DNA of 64,000 bases from Cavia porcellus (GCF_034190915.1 NW_026947484.1:143442982-143506981), one strand, 5' to 3'; positions 11,941 to 22,616 are shown, counted from the first letter of the stretch. Notes: a model not told the origin generated them from the letters alone. A program made the numbers and translations.

Positions 11941-12346
11941 TCAATGGCCCACATGAGCTCTGCATTCTAACACTGAAAACAGATGATAAAGAAGTTGCTC
12001 ATGGGATGTAGTAAGGGGCAAGAAGACAAGGATTACTTCAAATAGTGGTGAAGAGTTAATTGAGGGGGTAGCTACAGAACAAAGACATTAATGAAGTGAG
12101 AATAAGCCATGAAAATATTTAGAAGAAATATTTAGAAAACAATACAGCAAGCATAGGGGTCTGAGGTTAGACTACTTGCTATAAAGAATAACAAAACAGC
12201 CAGTGTAGCTAGTGTAATGGTAGACAAAAGTATTTTTAGAAGATGAAATTAAAAAACAGCCAACGGTAAACCATGTGTGGTTCTTTAGAGTCAGATTAAA
12301 CACTGTATTTTATTCTAAGTATGATACAAATCCATTCAAGAATTGT

Positions 12347-12640
12347 ATTACCTTTCAGCTGCTGGGACAAAATATCTGACATACGTAACTTAGAGGAGAA
12401 AATGTTTATTTTAATTCATGGTCACATGGTTCCAAGGCAGAAACATGGCAGAGGGCCATGCAAATGAAAGATACCCCCTGGAGGTAGCCAAAAGCAGAGA
12501 GAAAGCAAGAACCCAAAAGGAGGAAGTTGGGCAACATCCCCAGGGTCAGTCATGTCTTACCCAGATACATGGGGGAGTGCTATCTTACTTTCCTAAGCAT
12601 CTTTCAAGCTGATCAAGTTGAAAGTCAAGATTAACCATCA
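12347..12640 (-). mobile_element. MaLR-like LTR, antisense
   Basis: CAGCTGCTGGGACAAAATAT, AGAAAATGTTTATTTTAATT and GATTAACCATCA match the antisense organisation of rodent MaLR (MT/ORR1-like) LTRs. It interrupts an L2. Confidence 0.65.
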
Positions 12641-12690
12641 AAGAATTTCTAACAGAGACTGACAATAATATGGCAGATTTAAAAAAAACA

Positions 12691-12818
12691 TTTTTTTTTT
12701 TTTTTTTTTAAGACAGGGCCTCATGATATAGCCCAGGCTGGCCTTGAACTCACAGTGATCCTCCTGCCTCAGCCTCTTGAGTGCTGGGGTTGTAGATATG
12801 AGCAATCATGCTTGGTGT
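12691..12818 (-). repeat. B1 SINE, antisense
   Basis: T19 tract then AAGACAGGGCCTCATGATAT, GGCTGGCCTTGAACTCACAG and GCCTCAGCCTCTTGAGTGCT. Confidence 0.9.
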
Positions 12819-13136
12819 ATGCAAATTTTAAAAGGATAACTCTGGCTACATTTTGTAGAGGTCTGATAATTTTATCATATAGGCTGTAACAACAGGAGTT
12901 CTGAAGAAAACTACTGCCAAACTGAATTTTATCACTGTTGACTAAATTTTTTCCTGTGAGCTCCCTATCATTACAAAGGACATAATCCATCAAACTACTC
13001 ATGTAACCAAGCTAAGAATCATATTTTACTTCTTTCTTCCTAAATATCAAGATGCCAACAGCTTCACTGTCTTTGTTTTCACTGCTGCTACACGACAGAT
13101 GAAGCTGTTTAGCCTGGATTGTTAAAAGAGCTTGCT

Positions 13137-13248
13137 GGGCTGGGGATTTAGCTCAGCGGCAATAAGCGCCTGCCTTGGAAGCAGGCAGTCGTGAGTTCGA
13201 TCCCTGGTACCGATAAAAAGGAAAAAGACAAAAAAAAAAAAAAAAAAA
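13137..13248 (+). repeat. Young tRNA-derived (ID-type) SINE
   Basis: GGGCTGGGGATTTAGCTCAG, GTGAGTTCGATCCCTGGTAC, CGATAAAAAGG and a poly(A) tail. Direct repeats AAAAGAGCTTGCT flank it on both sides. Confidence 0.95.
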
Positions 13249-13249
13249 G

Positions 13250-13595
13250 AGCTTGCTTAAACTTGCTGTCTGTAGACTAAAGATGGATGGATGTGAAATA
13301 CACATATTTTCCTTGCTAAAAATCTTTCAGCAGCTCCACATATCGTATAAGATAGAATCTTAACAACTTAATTTTGTATTGGATAATATGGTTTGTCATT
13401 TAGTTGTACTGTATCTTGAGCTATGCCTTACGCACTTAGAGACATACTAATGGAGAAAGGAGGAAAAGTCCTGTTGTAGTAATCTACAGAAAATTTCCCA
13501 AACAAATTATCCTTTTCTGGATAGTCAAATTTGTTGTTCTATGAAGGCAGGGCCTTTCATTAAAAATGAGTGCTAGAGCTGAGTTAATAAGTGGG
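13250..13595. other. Unassigned intron
   Basis: Nothing recognised. Confidence 0.4.
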
Positions 13596-13729
13596 TTTTT
13601 GTTTTGTTTTGTTTCCTGAAACAGGGTCTTACTATCCTGTTGATGCTGGCCTCAAACTCAAATTTGTGGTAATCCTGCTTTGGCCTTTTGACTGCTGGAA
13701 TTTCATGCATGCACCAATACACCAGACTT
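13596..13729 (-). repeat. B1 SINE, antisense
   Basis: TTTTTGTTTTGTTTTGTTTC, ACAGGGTCTTACTATCC and a CACCAATACACCAGAC end. Confidence 0.8.
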
Positions 13730-14830
13730 AGTATTGATAATGGTTAATATTAGAAGTGTCTGTCAAAATGAAAACATGAATCTATGCATCAATAAGCACT
13801 AATAAAAATTTTGAAAAATATTATGTGCATTCTATCTATTCTTAGATATATTAGGCAAAAACTACACTAAGAACTTATGAGATAGCCGTAACAAACACTT
13901 CCTTTTCTTAGAACAGGTCATGCTATTCCACAGTTTCTTACTGCACATATACTGGCTTTACCCATATTATCAACCCTAGAACGTAATTCCTTCTTAAATG
14001 GCAAATCATCTTTCAGTTCTCACATTAAGACTTAAATGATTTCTTCTGGCAGTAATGTGATCTTTATTCAGGGTGTTTCCAAAGTAACTTAAACAATTAT
14101 ATACAGGCAGTATTTCCTTTATCAGACAGTGGGTCTCCCAATGCAAGATACTATCTGTTGAGTAGCAATTATGAATAAGACACAATCACATTTATATCCC
14201 AGAGCCTAGCATGTCTATTAAACTGTTAAACCCTTAATGAGTATTCCGACAATTTCAATTAAATCTTCCCTATCTCATAAAGATGTATTCTCCATTCTTT
14301 TGAGAAGTTTAAAGATGGGAAATGAAAACTGAAGACAGAAACAACTGGCAGGTCTACCTGAGAGCCAATAGTAACCTATCATAGGCTTCGGACTTCCACT
14401 TGAGTCCTTTGCAAATTAATCAATCTCCTTCTTAAAAATAAAAAAAAAAAAAAAGTTACAGGAAAATTATGTACTTATTTTAGCAGGATGTAACAGCCCT
14501 GTTTATTTTGAACCTGTGTTTACTGTAACATCATTTATCCCCTTTTTTTGTACTTCTAGTGTATCTGTAACTCTGTTTAATCTAGAGCAGTGGTTATTAA
14601 TCTTGTGGGAATTAGAGATCACTCTAAGAGTACAATAATACTTATGGCCCTCTCCTCCATCCAGTTGTTATACACACTAGCTCTTCACATAACTTCAAAG
14701 AGTTCTTAAATTCCTCAAAGTAATCTGTCAATATTAAATTTTTAAAAACCTTATTACAGATGGCAGTAAATAGCTTAAATTTTAAAATAGTGTCAAGTAT
14801 TACAATCTCAATTCCAATAACAGTTTTGTT
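13730..14830. other. Mostly unassigned intron
   Basis: No gene was seen. A weak L2-like passage lies around 14140-14250. There is a poly(A) run near 14440. Otherwise unrecognised. Confidence 0.35.
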
Positions 14831-14847
14831 AAAAAGTCCAAAAATAT

Positions 14848-14873
14848 GTGCTTGCTTCAGCAGTATACATACT
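14848..14873 (+). pseudogene. RNU6: 26-nt U6 snRNA 5'-end insertion
   Basis: GTGCTTGCTTCAGCAGTATA followed by CATACT aligns with the first 26 nt of U6 snRNA at 21 of 26 positions. It is flanked by a perfect 17-bp duplication, AAAAAGTCCAAAAATAT (14831-14847 and 14874-14890). There is no Pol III promoter and no 3' body, so it cannot be functional. It reads as an LINE-mobilised micro-insertion. Confidence 0.75.
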
Positions 14874-15033
14874 AAAAAGTCCAAAAATATTTTATAAAAC
14901 TAAAAAATTTCCAAAACTAAAGGTCATTACTAAAAAAAAAAAAAAATACACAGAAAATAACTGCCATTCAACAAAGGTTAGTGAAATAATGTCCTAAAAG
15001 AAACAACAATATACTTTTCTGGAAGCAACAAAA

Positions 15034-15178
15034 GCCAGGTGTGGTAACTATGCCTATAATTCTAGCATTCAACTGAGGCATGAGGATTGCAAGTTTGAGA
15101 CTAGCCTGGGCTAAAATAGTGAGTTCAAGATCTTCATGGGCTATTTTAGGAATCTGTCTTAGAATATAAATTAAAAAA
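15034..15178 (+). repeat. B1 SINE
   Basis: GCCAGGTGTGGTAACTATGC, a TAGCCTGGGCTAAAATAGTG block with a partial internal duplication, and an A-rich tail. Confidence 0.8.
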
Positions 15179-15233
15179 CAGTAGCAATTCCTCTAAAACT
15201 CTTTTGAAATATGACATAAAATCTAGCTTTCTT

Positions 15234-15317
15234 TTTTATCGGTACTGGGATCGAACTCACGACTGCCTGCTTGCAAGGCAGGTGCTTATGCCGCTGAGCT
15301 AAATCCCCAGTCCCCAC
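15234..15317 (-). repeat. Young tRNA-derived (ID-type) SINE, antisense
   Basis: TATCGGTACTGGGATCGAAC, GAGCTAAATCCCCAGTCCCC. Perfect 13-bp duplication ATCTAGCTTTCTT at 15221-15233 and 15318-15330. Confidence 0.95.
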
Positions 15318-15563
15318 ATCTAGCTTTCTTAATCTTAAAAATTTTAGTTAGAAAACATACATATTTCTCTTTTTCAGTATCTTCCAAAGTTTTAATATGG
15401 TGGGATGCTGTGATGTATGACTTTATGAACTTTCCCTGATTTCAAATTTTTTCTACCATGCAACAAAAATATAGTACAACTTTTATTTTCAAATTACTTA
15501 AGACATACCCACGAAGATATGAAGAAGCACTGATTTAGAAAGGTAAAAATCTTTAAAAGAATT

Positions 15564-15712
15564 GAGGCAGGGCATGGTGCTGCATGCCTGTAATCCCAGC
15601 ATTCAAGAGGCTAAGGCAGGTGGATCACTGTAAGTTCAAGGCCAGCTTAGGCTAAAAAGTGAGCTCAAGGTCAGCTTAAAATGCATAGTGTAATCCTCTC
15701 TCAAAAGGACAA
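15564..15712 (+). repeat. B1 SINE with internal duplication
   Basis: GGCATGGTGCTGCATGCCTG, AAGTTCAAGGCCAGCTTAGG repeated as GAGCTCAAGGTCAGCTTAAA, which is the B1 internal tandem duplication, then CTCTCTCAAAAGG. Confidence 0.85.
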
Positions 15713-16380
15713 AGAACTGAAAGTGGGAGGCTAGGTTTTCATAACAGATACATTTATCTCAGAACTTTTAAGAATTGCTAAAGCTATATAACTTTATGTT
15801 GAAAGAACTTTTAGGATAATCTGGTTCAGTAGTTTCCAACATTTTTTCTTTCACATTAAATGAAGATTTTCATTAGTAAAAAGTGCTTCCCATAACACTG
15901 ATTTTTATAAGGGATTTATAACCCTATACTAGAACTCCAGGAATGTATAGTTCTAAGTCAGGTAATCACTGATACTAGAATGTTCTTTTTATTTTCCTTT
16001 TGCTAAAAATCTATGTATTCATGAACGGCACATCACAGCCTAAAGTTTTAAAATAATCTTTCTGTCTTAAAATAACTTTAGATTCACAGAAAAGGTCCAA
16101 ATATAGAGAACTATATACTGTTTAATCATATAATCAAATTTTTGATTGGGTTTTGGTAGGAATAAGCAATTTTTGAAATACTGATTAAAAAAAATTTTTT
16201 TTGGCCTATACTTTCTAACTATGAGGCTAACATGGTTTCAGAAATATTTACTGTTTTAAACACTGAAATTACTAAACAAAATGTGTCATACAGGCTTACA
16301 AATTATAATTTTAGCAAGTAGATGAATTCACAAAAATGGATCCTGCAAACTGAGACTTGACTTTTATTTACTGTACTTAC

Positions 16381-16535
16381 CTTTGAAGAACCATTTGAAT
16401 ACATCTGTATCATGTTTTCTGCACCTTGTTTTACTTTAAGTTCTATATCTAATTGTTTTTGTAAGGCCATCAATCTATTATTGCTAGTAGAACAACGAGG
16501 GTCACTATTTGGAGTATCTGGAGTCCTTGGACAAT
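16381..16535 (-). CDS. PKN2: PKN2 exon 3 (start of HR1b)
   Basis: This 155-nt exon encodes about residues 117-168 of PKN2. Acceptor: TTATTCACAG|ATTGTCC. Donor: TCAAAG|GTAAGTAC, a near-consensus site. The peptide reads [20 protein letters not shown], then the first HR1b helix with [20 protein letters not shown] and NGSSK. The proline-directed threonines (RTPDTP) lie in the HR1a-HR1b linker. Asp117, whose codon is split by intron 2, corresponds to the caspase-3 cleavage position reported for PRK2. Here the preceding residues read DVT rather than the DIT I recall for human. Residue 139 is Met (RLMALQKQ) where I recall Lys in human. The exon ends in phase 0, and 52 codons join in frame with both neighbours. 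Confidence 0.97.
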
Positions 16536-16559
16536 CTGTGAATAAAATGTTAAAGTTAC

Positions 16560-17490
16560 TTATTAGGATCAACTGCAGCTTAGAATGAGACTTTAATATT
16601 TTTAAAGCCTAATGAGAAGGGTTTGAAATGAGCCTGAAGTCACCTAAATGGATCTCCTTTTGCTTACAGATAATAAAAAAACTCAATGAATCCAAGCAAA
16701 GGCAATATCTGAGTTGTTGGACCACCTGCTAGGATAATATCCAATTCTTATGGAAGAGTCTGAAATCGAATGAGGTTATTGTCCGAGATTTTCCTAACAT
16801 TATGATTTCTAAATTAAATTAAATTAAAGCAATTTGACTAGTTTATTCAGCAATTAAATTCCCTATTTATCACCTGATTGGCTAGGAAAGAATGTATATT
16901 CAAACATTATACAAATTCCATAAAGGTAATTTTTTGTAAACAGAATAGTTCTTGAAATACAGTGCTTGCATCAAATAGTCATAATTTAAGCATAAGCATA
17001 CAAACCTTCACATTTTGTTTTCCACTACACAGATTATTCAATAACAATGGAAAATGTTTCAAAGACTAAGTGACGGATAAAAACTATTGGTAGGAAGGTA
17101 AAGGAAGACCAAACACTGCAGCCTGCCAAATATAAAGAACATCATGCTACGTATACATAAAAACCAAAAAATCCAAAATGAACCACTGAATTATTCTGAG
17201 TAATCCACTTCTAATAACTGTACTATGTAACTAAATAATGAAGTTTATTATTTTGTTTTTATCTATACTAGCTCTCCATCTTGTAAAAATGCTAGAAGAT
17301 CAGGATACTATACCTGTTTTACGTGATAAGAAATTAGGTAATCACTAAATAGCTGCTTAACAATGTGCTAGGGATTTTCTTTTCTCTTATGCAAGGTAAG
17401 ACGTAGTAACTAATCTATTTAAATAAATATATTTCATATTTGTATTCTTTGAAAAAATTCACTAGTTGGACACCAGGAAAACATTATTTC
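16560..17490. other. Unassigned intron
   Basis: No repeat or gene recognised next to PKN2 exon 3. Confidence 0.4.
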
Positions 17491-17496
17491 TTAACA

Positions 17497-17815
17497 TACA
17501 AGGAGCGACCAAAAATGTTGTGAATATTGAAATTTAAAAATTCTCAATATATTTTATATACACATATATATTATAGTAAAACACAGCACCATGAATCACC
17601 TTCTAAATACTCCCCCTCACTTTGAGCACACTTCTCCCATCCTTGCTTCTTTCTAAAGCAGCTTTGGAAGTTCTTCTTTGTGTCTTTTCAAGCAATGATA
17701 AAAAACAGTGAATGCTGCTGCCACGTGCCATCCAATGGAAAGGCTGGCTTGTGAAACATGGTGCGCTTTCATCCATCTCATTCATTGGATCTGGCACCAA
17801 GTAACTTCTGGCTCT
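17497..17815 (-). mobile_element. Tc1/mariner 3' fragment
   Basis: On the minus strand it encodes a broken transposase C-terminus (TSKAALERSKDG) with the GAGGGGGAGTATTTAGAAGG block. Its end, TACAAGGAGCGACCAAAAAT, resembles a mariner terminal repeat. A related piece lies at 55575-55860 on the other strand. Confidence 0.65.
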
Positions 17816-17837
17816 CCCTCAAAGGCAAAAGTTTACA

Positions 17838-18003
17838 GACATACAAGTTACTTAACAGCTCTATGCCTCACTGTCTTCATCTGTTAAAGAACTGGTAAAT
17901 ATCATGTACTCTGTAAGAGTATTGTGAAAATTAAATAAGTTATGTGCAGAGCTTAGGCAAAGGTGTGATGTATGGTAAATATTCAATAAATACTGACTGT
18001 ACT
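17838..18003 (+). repeat. MIR SINE
   Basis: AGTTACTTAACAGCTCTATG, TTCATCTGTTAAAGAACTGG, GAAAATTAAATAAGTTATGT and ATTCAATAAATACTGACTGT follow the MIR consensus in order. Confidence 0.9.
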
Positions 18004-18009
18004 TGAGTA

Positions 18010-18705
18010 GGAAGTGTGAGCTTATTTCTGTTGAGTCCATTATGATAAACAGTACAGATGTGGGAACACTTTTGATTTGTTTTTACTATGTTACTGTTTA
18101 AGAGTTGTAACTACACAGAAACTGGCACATAGTTTATAAAAGAACTGGATTGCATGCAGGGTAGAATGCATCAGTTGAGAAGAGTATAAAAATGTATTGT
18201 TTGTGAAATAAGTTGTTTGGCCTAAAATGAGGGGAGTAATGATTCCTGCTCAAAATTTAAACATTTTTTTTGAAATGAAATGAAAATTGTCCTATTTCCC
18301 TATAGGACAGAGAATCAAATTCAGTAAGTGAAAGTTAATATTGGCAAGAAATGTATCACAAGAAAAAGCAAAATTCCTTACAGTTTGGGTTATCTAACAA
18401 TTAAACGATTTGCCTTAAAATATAATAGACTTCTTTGGTAGATATACTATATAATGAATTCTTATACACTACAGCAGGTTGTACCAGGACACTGAAATAT
18501 CCACTGACCTAAGTCTATGGGGGTTGTAAAAAAACATAATACTATCACTGTTCTTATGGAAAAGTATGTTCTGAGTTTTGATAAGGTTTATGAGAACAGA
18601 GGAATAACAATAATCAAGAGGCTGGGCTCTGAGTTCAGAATAACTTGGTTAAGTGGCTATGATGGTTTTGATTTCATATTTCATGTTTCTATGTTGTAGT
18701 TACTA
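18010..18705. other. Unassigned intron
   Basis: Nothing recognised. Confidence 0.4.
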
Positions 18706-18850
18706 CTCTTTTTTTGAGACAGGTCTGCCTATGTAGTTCAGGTTGGCACTGCGTTCACCATGTAGCCCATACTGGCCTTGAACTCATGGCAATCTCTTGC
18801 CTCAGCCTCCTAAGTGCCATGATTATAGGGGTGCATAACCTCGCCTGCCT
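18706..18850 (-). repeat. B1 SINE, antisense
   Basis: TTTTTTTGAGACAGGTCTGC, duplicated TAGTTCAGGTTGGCACTGCG / TAGCCCATACTGGCCTTGAA, and CCTCAGCCTCCTAAGTGCC. Confidence 0.85.
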
Positions 18851-18859
18851 TATGCTGCA

Positions 18860-19430
18860 GTTTTACAGTCACAAAGAAAAAGCCTGTAGAGTGCTTAGAT
18901 CATTGCTTAAAACATACTAAGAGCTTAAAAAACTTACTAGACAAAGTTTAGCAAAACAGCTAGAATGTCCAGTCATTTAATCTTCACAAAAACTCAGGAA
19001 CTCTTAATGTACCCTTTTAACAAATGCCCCCCCTACAAATCCACCAGCAACTCTTAGAAATAATGTGCAAAAGTCACAAAATATATGTCAAAGTAGACCT
19101 TAGATATGTCTCATTTTAGTCTTTTTTATTTTCATTTAGAAATTAGAGAAATACTTTGCTGTCATCCATGGATTTTACCTGTTTCCTTAAACCTGCATTT
19201 TAAATTTTTACTTGCTATTTTCTTCTCTCCAGTTTCCTTCCTTGTAGGCTGTAAGTTATAGGAAACATAGCTACCAACATATGTGCTAAACTCTTGTCTT
19301 AATAGTGAAATACATTTCAAAATAGGATTAACTAGAACTCCTTATTAATGTTCTCTCCAGTCAACAAAAAGAAATTAAAAACAAACTTAGTCAATGAAAT
19401 CCTTTTCATTCTAAGTGAAAAGTATAAAAA
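18860..19430. other. Unassigned intron
   Basis: No gene or repeat recognised. It ends in a TATA-like AAGTATAAAAAGAAC (19420-19434) just before the monomer array. Confidence 0.35.
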
Positions 19431-19435
19431 GAACA

Positions 19436-19860
19436 AGCCCTCCCTGCAAGTTGGCACCATGCATGGGCCGCTAAGTGGAGAACCAGATGCCAGCCCTTTC
19501 CTATGAGTTGGTGCCATTTGTGGACTGCAGGGAAGGAGAACTTAGAAGCCAACAAGCCAAGCCCTCTTTGCAGGTTGGCACCTGCAGGGAGAACCAGACA
19601 ACAGCCCTTTCCCACAAGTCAGTGCCATTCAGACTACAGGGGAGAAAAAAAAGCCAAGCCTTCTCTGAGGGTCAGTGCCATGTACCAGCCACTGTGGGGA
19701 GAACCAGAAGCCTGCCCTATCCCATGAGTCAGCAATATTTGCAGACAGCAGGGGAGGAGAAGTCAACAAGAAGTCAAGCCCTCCCTGAGAGCTGGTGCCA
19801 CATGCGGGCCACTATTGGGGGCAGAGTGTGACGCAAGCCCCTTCAAGCCCCTTCTGGTGC
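19436..19860 (+). repeat. G+C-rich tandem array, ~57-bp monomers
   Basis: About seven degenerate units start with AGCCCTCCCTGCAAGTTGGC-like motifs near 19437, 19493, 19560, 19604, 19657, 19712 and 19777. Each has a YRAGTYRGTGCCA core and GGGGAGAACCAGA or GGAGAA spacers. The sharp jump in G+C against its flanks and the position upstream of AT-rich repeats recall 5' promoter monomers of rodent L1s. It has short open frames, but they are not convincing genes. Confidence 0.7.
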
Positions 19861-19891
19861 GCAGGCTGGGAGATGAAAAGAACCAGGGTGT

Positions 19892-19940
19892 TCTCCCACC
19901 CACTTGATGGTCTGCAACAGGTCATCAAGTGGGTGGGAGA
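19892..19940. other. Perfect 18-bp stem-loop
   Basis: TCTCCCACCCACTTGATG pairs exactly with CATCAAGTGGGTGGGAGA around a 13-nt loop. It lies directly after the monomer array. Confidence 0.9.
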
Positions 19941-20099
19941 CAAGCTGTGATTGCTAATAGCTGTTGAGGAAAAATACAACTTAACGCTTGTAGTGTTTAG
20001 TGTTTTATTGACTTTGCAGGCCTAAACCCGGTGGTCTGTTCATCTATTCAAAGGTAATAAGCAATGTAGCATCTAGGGGGATCTCCTTCTGAAGGTGGT

Positions 20100-20407
20100 G
20101 GCCTTTCTTAATTCCCTAATACCTTGTTTTTAAGTCCTGTATCATTTTCATTGTTTTGTTTGGCTGGGGTTTTATTCTGTTTTGTCTGGTTTCATTTTAT
20201 TGTGTCTGATGCTATGGGCAGCTGTTTCAAAGATAACAAGGTATATTATGGTAGCGGTTTTGGTCTTATCATTATCTTGTTTTGAAGTCCTTTATTGCAT
20301 TCATTGTTTTATTTTCTTGGTTCTATTCTGTTCTGTTTGATTTTTACTGTCTGAAGGTTTGGGCAGCTATATTTTGGTTTTCATTTGGTACTTTTAAATT
20401 AGTATTT
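20100..20407 (+). repeat. AT-rich ~150-bp repeat family, copy A
   Basis: Two units, marked by AAGTCCTGTATCATTTTCAT (20132) and AAGTCCTTTATTGCATTCAT (20285), share TATGGGCAGCTGTTT-like and AACAAGGTATATTATGG motifs. They are related to 21560-22050, 25415-26310 and 32940-34340. Confidence 0.75.
20335..20407 (+). repeat. Left arm of perfect 73-bp inverted repeat
   Basis: Starts GTTTGATTTTTACTGTCTGA and ends AAATTAGTATTT. It is identical to the reverse complement of 21488-21560. Confidence 0.95.
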
Positions 20408-20899
20408 TAAAAATAAATTGCTAAAAAATTGTGCTATGTGTTACAGTTATATGAACTATTTATTCTCTCTCAAGTCCAGTTTTTTAAATCAGATATGCCT
20501 GTGTTTTATAGCCACTTGGAACCTGCTAAAATTAAAATGAATACTTATTACTCATGGGTGTTTAATTACTTACTTTGTCTACTCAGGATGACACTTGTCA
20601 GATGTCAACAACTTAAGTGATTTTGCTTAATACAATCTCTGGTTTAGCTTTCTTAATGCATTAAAGACAATGATGATAGGTAAGACTGGTTGTGACAAGT
20701 TTTGTTTAAGGTACAAGCAACTAAGGTATTAAAAAATTTAAAGCTACCTGCATCTGTTGTATTTTACTTTTTGAAAACTATAAATAGCATGTCCTAGTAG
20801 AGACTTCTTCATTCTGTATATAACTCTGAGCCTGGTGAATGCATAGTACTTTTACTCTTCAATATTTTTCTTCTTTGTCCCCTCTGGTGATGACAATGT

Positions 20900-21365
20900 G
20901 TACTATTAACCAATATACACCTCTTATACTGGTTTAAAAACATATTAGCAATACCAAATACTGGAGAAGAGGTGAAACAAATGTAACTCTCATGCATTGC
21001 TGGTGGAACTGAAAACTAATACAGCCACTCGGGAAGACATTTTCTGTTTCCTGCAATGATAAACACATTCTACCACGTGACTTACCAATCCTGCTTCTTA
21101 CAACTTTTGTTGATGTAAGAACTGGCTCATTTATAAAAGCTTTATTAATGAATTGTCCCAAACTGGAAGCAACCCTAATGTGCATAATACAATGAATTCT
21201 CCCCAGGGAATTAAAAAAAACAAAACAACTACTGATACAACATAACTTCTGGATTAATCTAAAAGGCAATATACTAAGTGAAACAAGTTTCACAAGGTTA
21301 CATATTTATGATTCTATTTATATGACATCCCTAAAAAGAAAGCTATACCAACAAGAACAGATCAG
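20900..21365 (+). mobile_element. L1 3' fragment
   Basis: TGGAGAAGAGGTGAAACAAA, CATGCATTGCTGGTGGAACT, TAAAAGGCAATATACTAAGT and GATTCTATTTATATGAC follow the L1 ORF2-end/3' UTR. It lies between the inverted-repeat arms. Confidence 0.8.
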
Positions 21366-21487
21366 TGGTTATTAGCCAGTATGGAGCTGTAGAAAGTATA
21401 ATTACAAAAGGATAATTTAAGAAACAATTTCTGATCACGATTCCCCATTACACTGCTTTGAAGCCTTATAATGATTTCATTCATTTT

Positions 21488-21560
21488 AAATACTAATTTA
21501 AAAGTACCAAATGAAAACCAAAATATAGCTGCCCAAACCTTCAGACAGTAAAAATCAAAC
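21488..21560 (-). repeat. Right arm of perfect 73-bp inverted repeat
   Basis: Exact reverse complement of 20335-20407. Its outer edge enters a 24-bp palindrome (21557-21580, AAACCACATGA-TT-TCATGTGGTTT). Confidence 0.95.
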
Positions 21561-22050
21561 CACATGATTTCATGTGGTTTTTTTCCTGGTTTGTTTGATT
21601 TTATAATCTGTGATGGTATGAACAGCTATTTTGAAGAAAACAAGACATTATAATAGCCAATGTTGATTTAATATCTTACTCTGAAGTCCTACCATGCTTT
21701 TGTTCTTCTGTTTCCATTGGTTTTATCATGTTGTATCTTATTGGATTTTATTATGTGTGATAGTATAAACAAATTTTCTATGAAAAATGAGATGATAGTC
21801 ATTGTTTGTTTTCTGTTATTTGGTTCTGAATGCCCTGTAATACTTTCATTCTCTTGAATGGCTTTATACTAATTTATGTTTGATACTATCATATATGAAG
21901 TTATGCTCAACTATTTCAAAGGAAGAGATGCTATGGTAGTCACTGTTAATTACGGTTTGTCTTGTGGTGAAATACTGTGTTGTTTACATTGCTCTGTTTT
22001 GATCTGCTTTGTTATGTCCTCTTTTGTCTTAATCTCTTTATATAAAAATA
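21560..22050 (+). repeat. AT-rich ~150-bp repeat family, copy B
   Basis: Three or more units (AAGTCCTACCATGCTTTTGT at 21684, then about 21827 and 21968) with GATGGTATGAACAGCTATTT and GCTATGGTAGTCACTGTTAA motifs. Ends GTCCTCTTTTGTCTTAATCT. Confidence 0.75.
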
Positions 22051-22616
22051 TTTAGCCTCAGCTAACCACTTCATAATTTCTGTGTGGGACAATAATATTC
22101 CAGGAGACCATTCTCTTTTTTCCAAAGTTTTTTTTTTAAATTGACAAATAATGATTTTATTTAAGGAGTGCAATATAATGTTTTGTTACACATAACAACT
22201 GAAGAATCACCTAAGCAGGCTAATTAACATGCCCAAATACCTCAAACATTTAATATTTCTTTGTAGAGAAAACATTTAAAATCCTGTTAGGCACCTAAAG
22301 TTATACATTAACTATATTGACCATACTACACAATAAACAACAGAACACATTCTTAAGATTCTGTACTCTTTGCCGATCTACCCATCTTCCCTTACCCACC
22401 AGACTCTGCTAAACAGCATTCCATTCTTTACCTTTATGAGTCTGACTCTGTTTGTAGATCCCTTACAGAAGTGATGTCACTTAGTATTTCTTTTGGTGAA
22501 TACCTGGTTTATTTCACTTAGCATAAGGCCCACTAGGTTATTTATGTTGTTGCAAATGACAGATTTTCCTTTTTTTTTTAAAAACTAAGGCAGAATAGTA
22601 TCCATTGTGTATCACT

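Larger units (their letters stand above)
11795..13130 (+). mobile_element. L2 LINE 3' region, interrupted
   Basis: An old L2-like segment: GTGATAACCAAGACAATGTC, GAGCTCTGCATTCTAAC, TGTATTTTATTCTAAGTATG, then after interruption TAAAAGGATAACTCTGGCTA. A MaLR-like LTR (12347-12640), a B1 fragment (11886-11940) and an antisense B1 (12691-12818) are inserted within it. Confidence 0.65.
6627..16380 (-). other. PKN2: PKN2 intron 3 (9.8 kb)
   Basis: Intron between the two HR1b exons. Contents: L1 and MLT1-like remnants, an L2 split by a MaLR LTR, young and old SINEs, and a U6-derived micro-insertion. Nothing coding was seen apart from repeats. Confidence 0.9.

Noticed and set aside
13137..13210. Possible tRNA-Ala genes at the SINE copies
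   Set aside because: The tRNA-like heads are followed by CGAT/A tails and flanked by target-site duplications; they are SINEs.
14848..14873. Functional U6 snRNA gene
   Set aside because: Only 26 of about 107 nt are present, with five mismatches and no upstream promoter elements.
19406..19831. Open frames of 60-118 codons around 19.4-19.8 kb
   Set aside because: By-products of the 57-bp tandem array; translation gives imperfect internal repeats without a recognisable domain.
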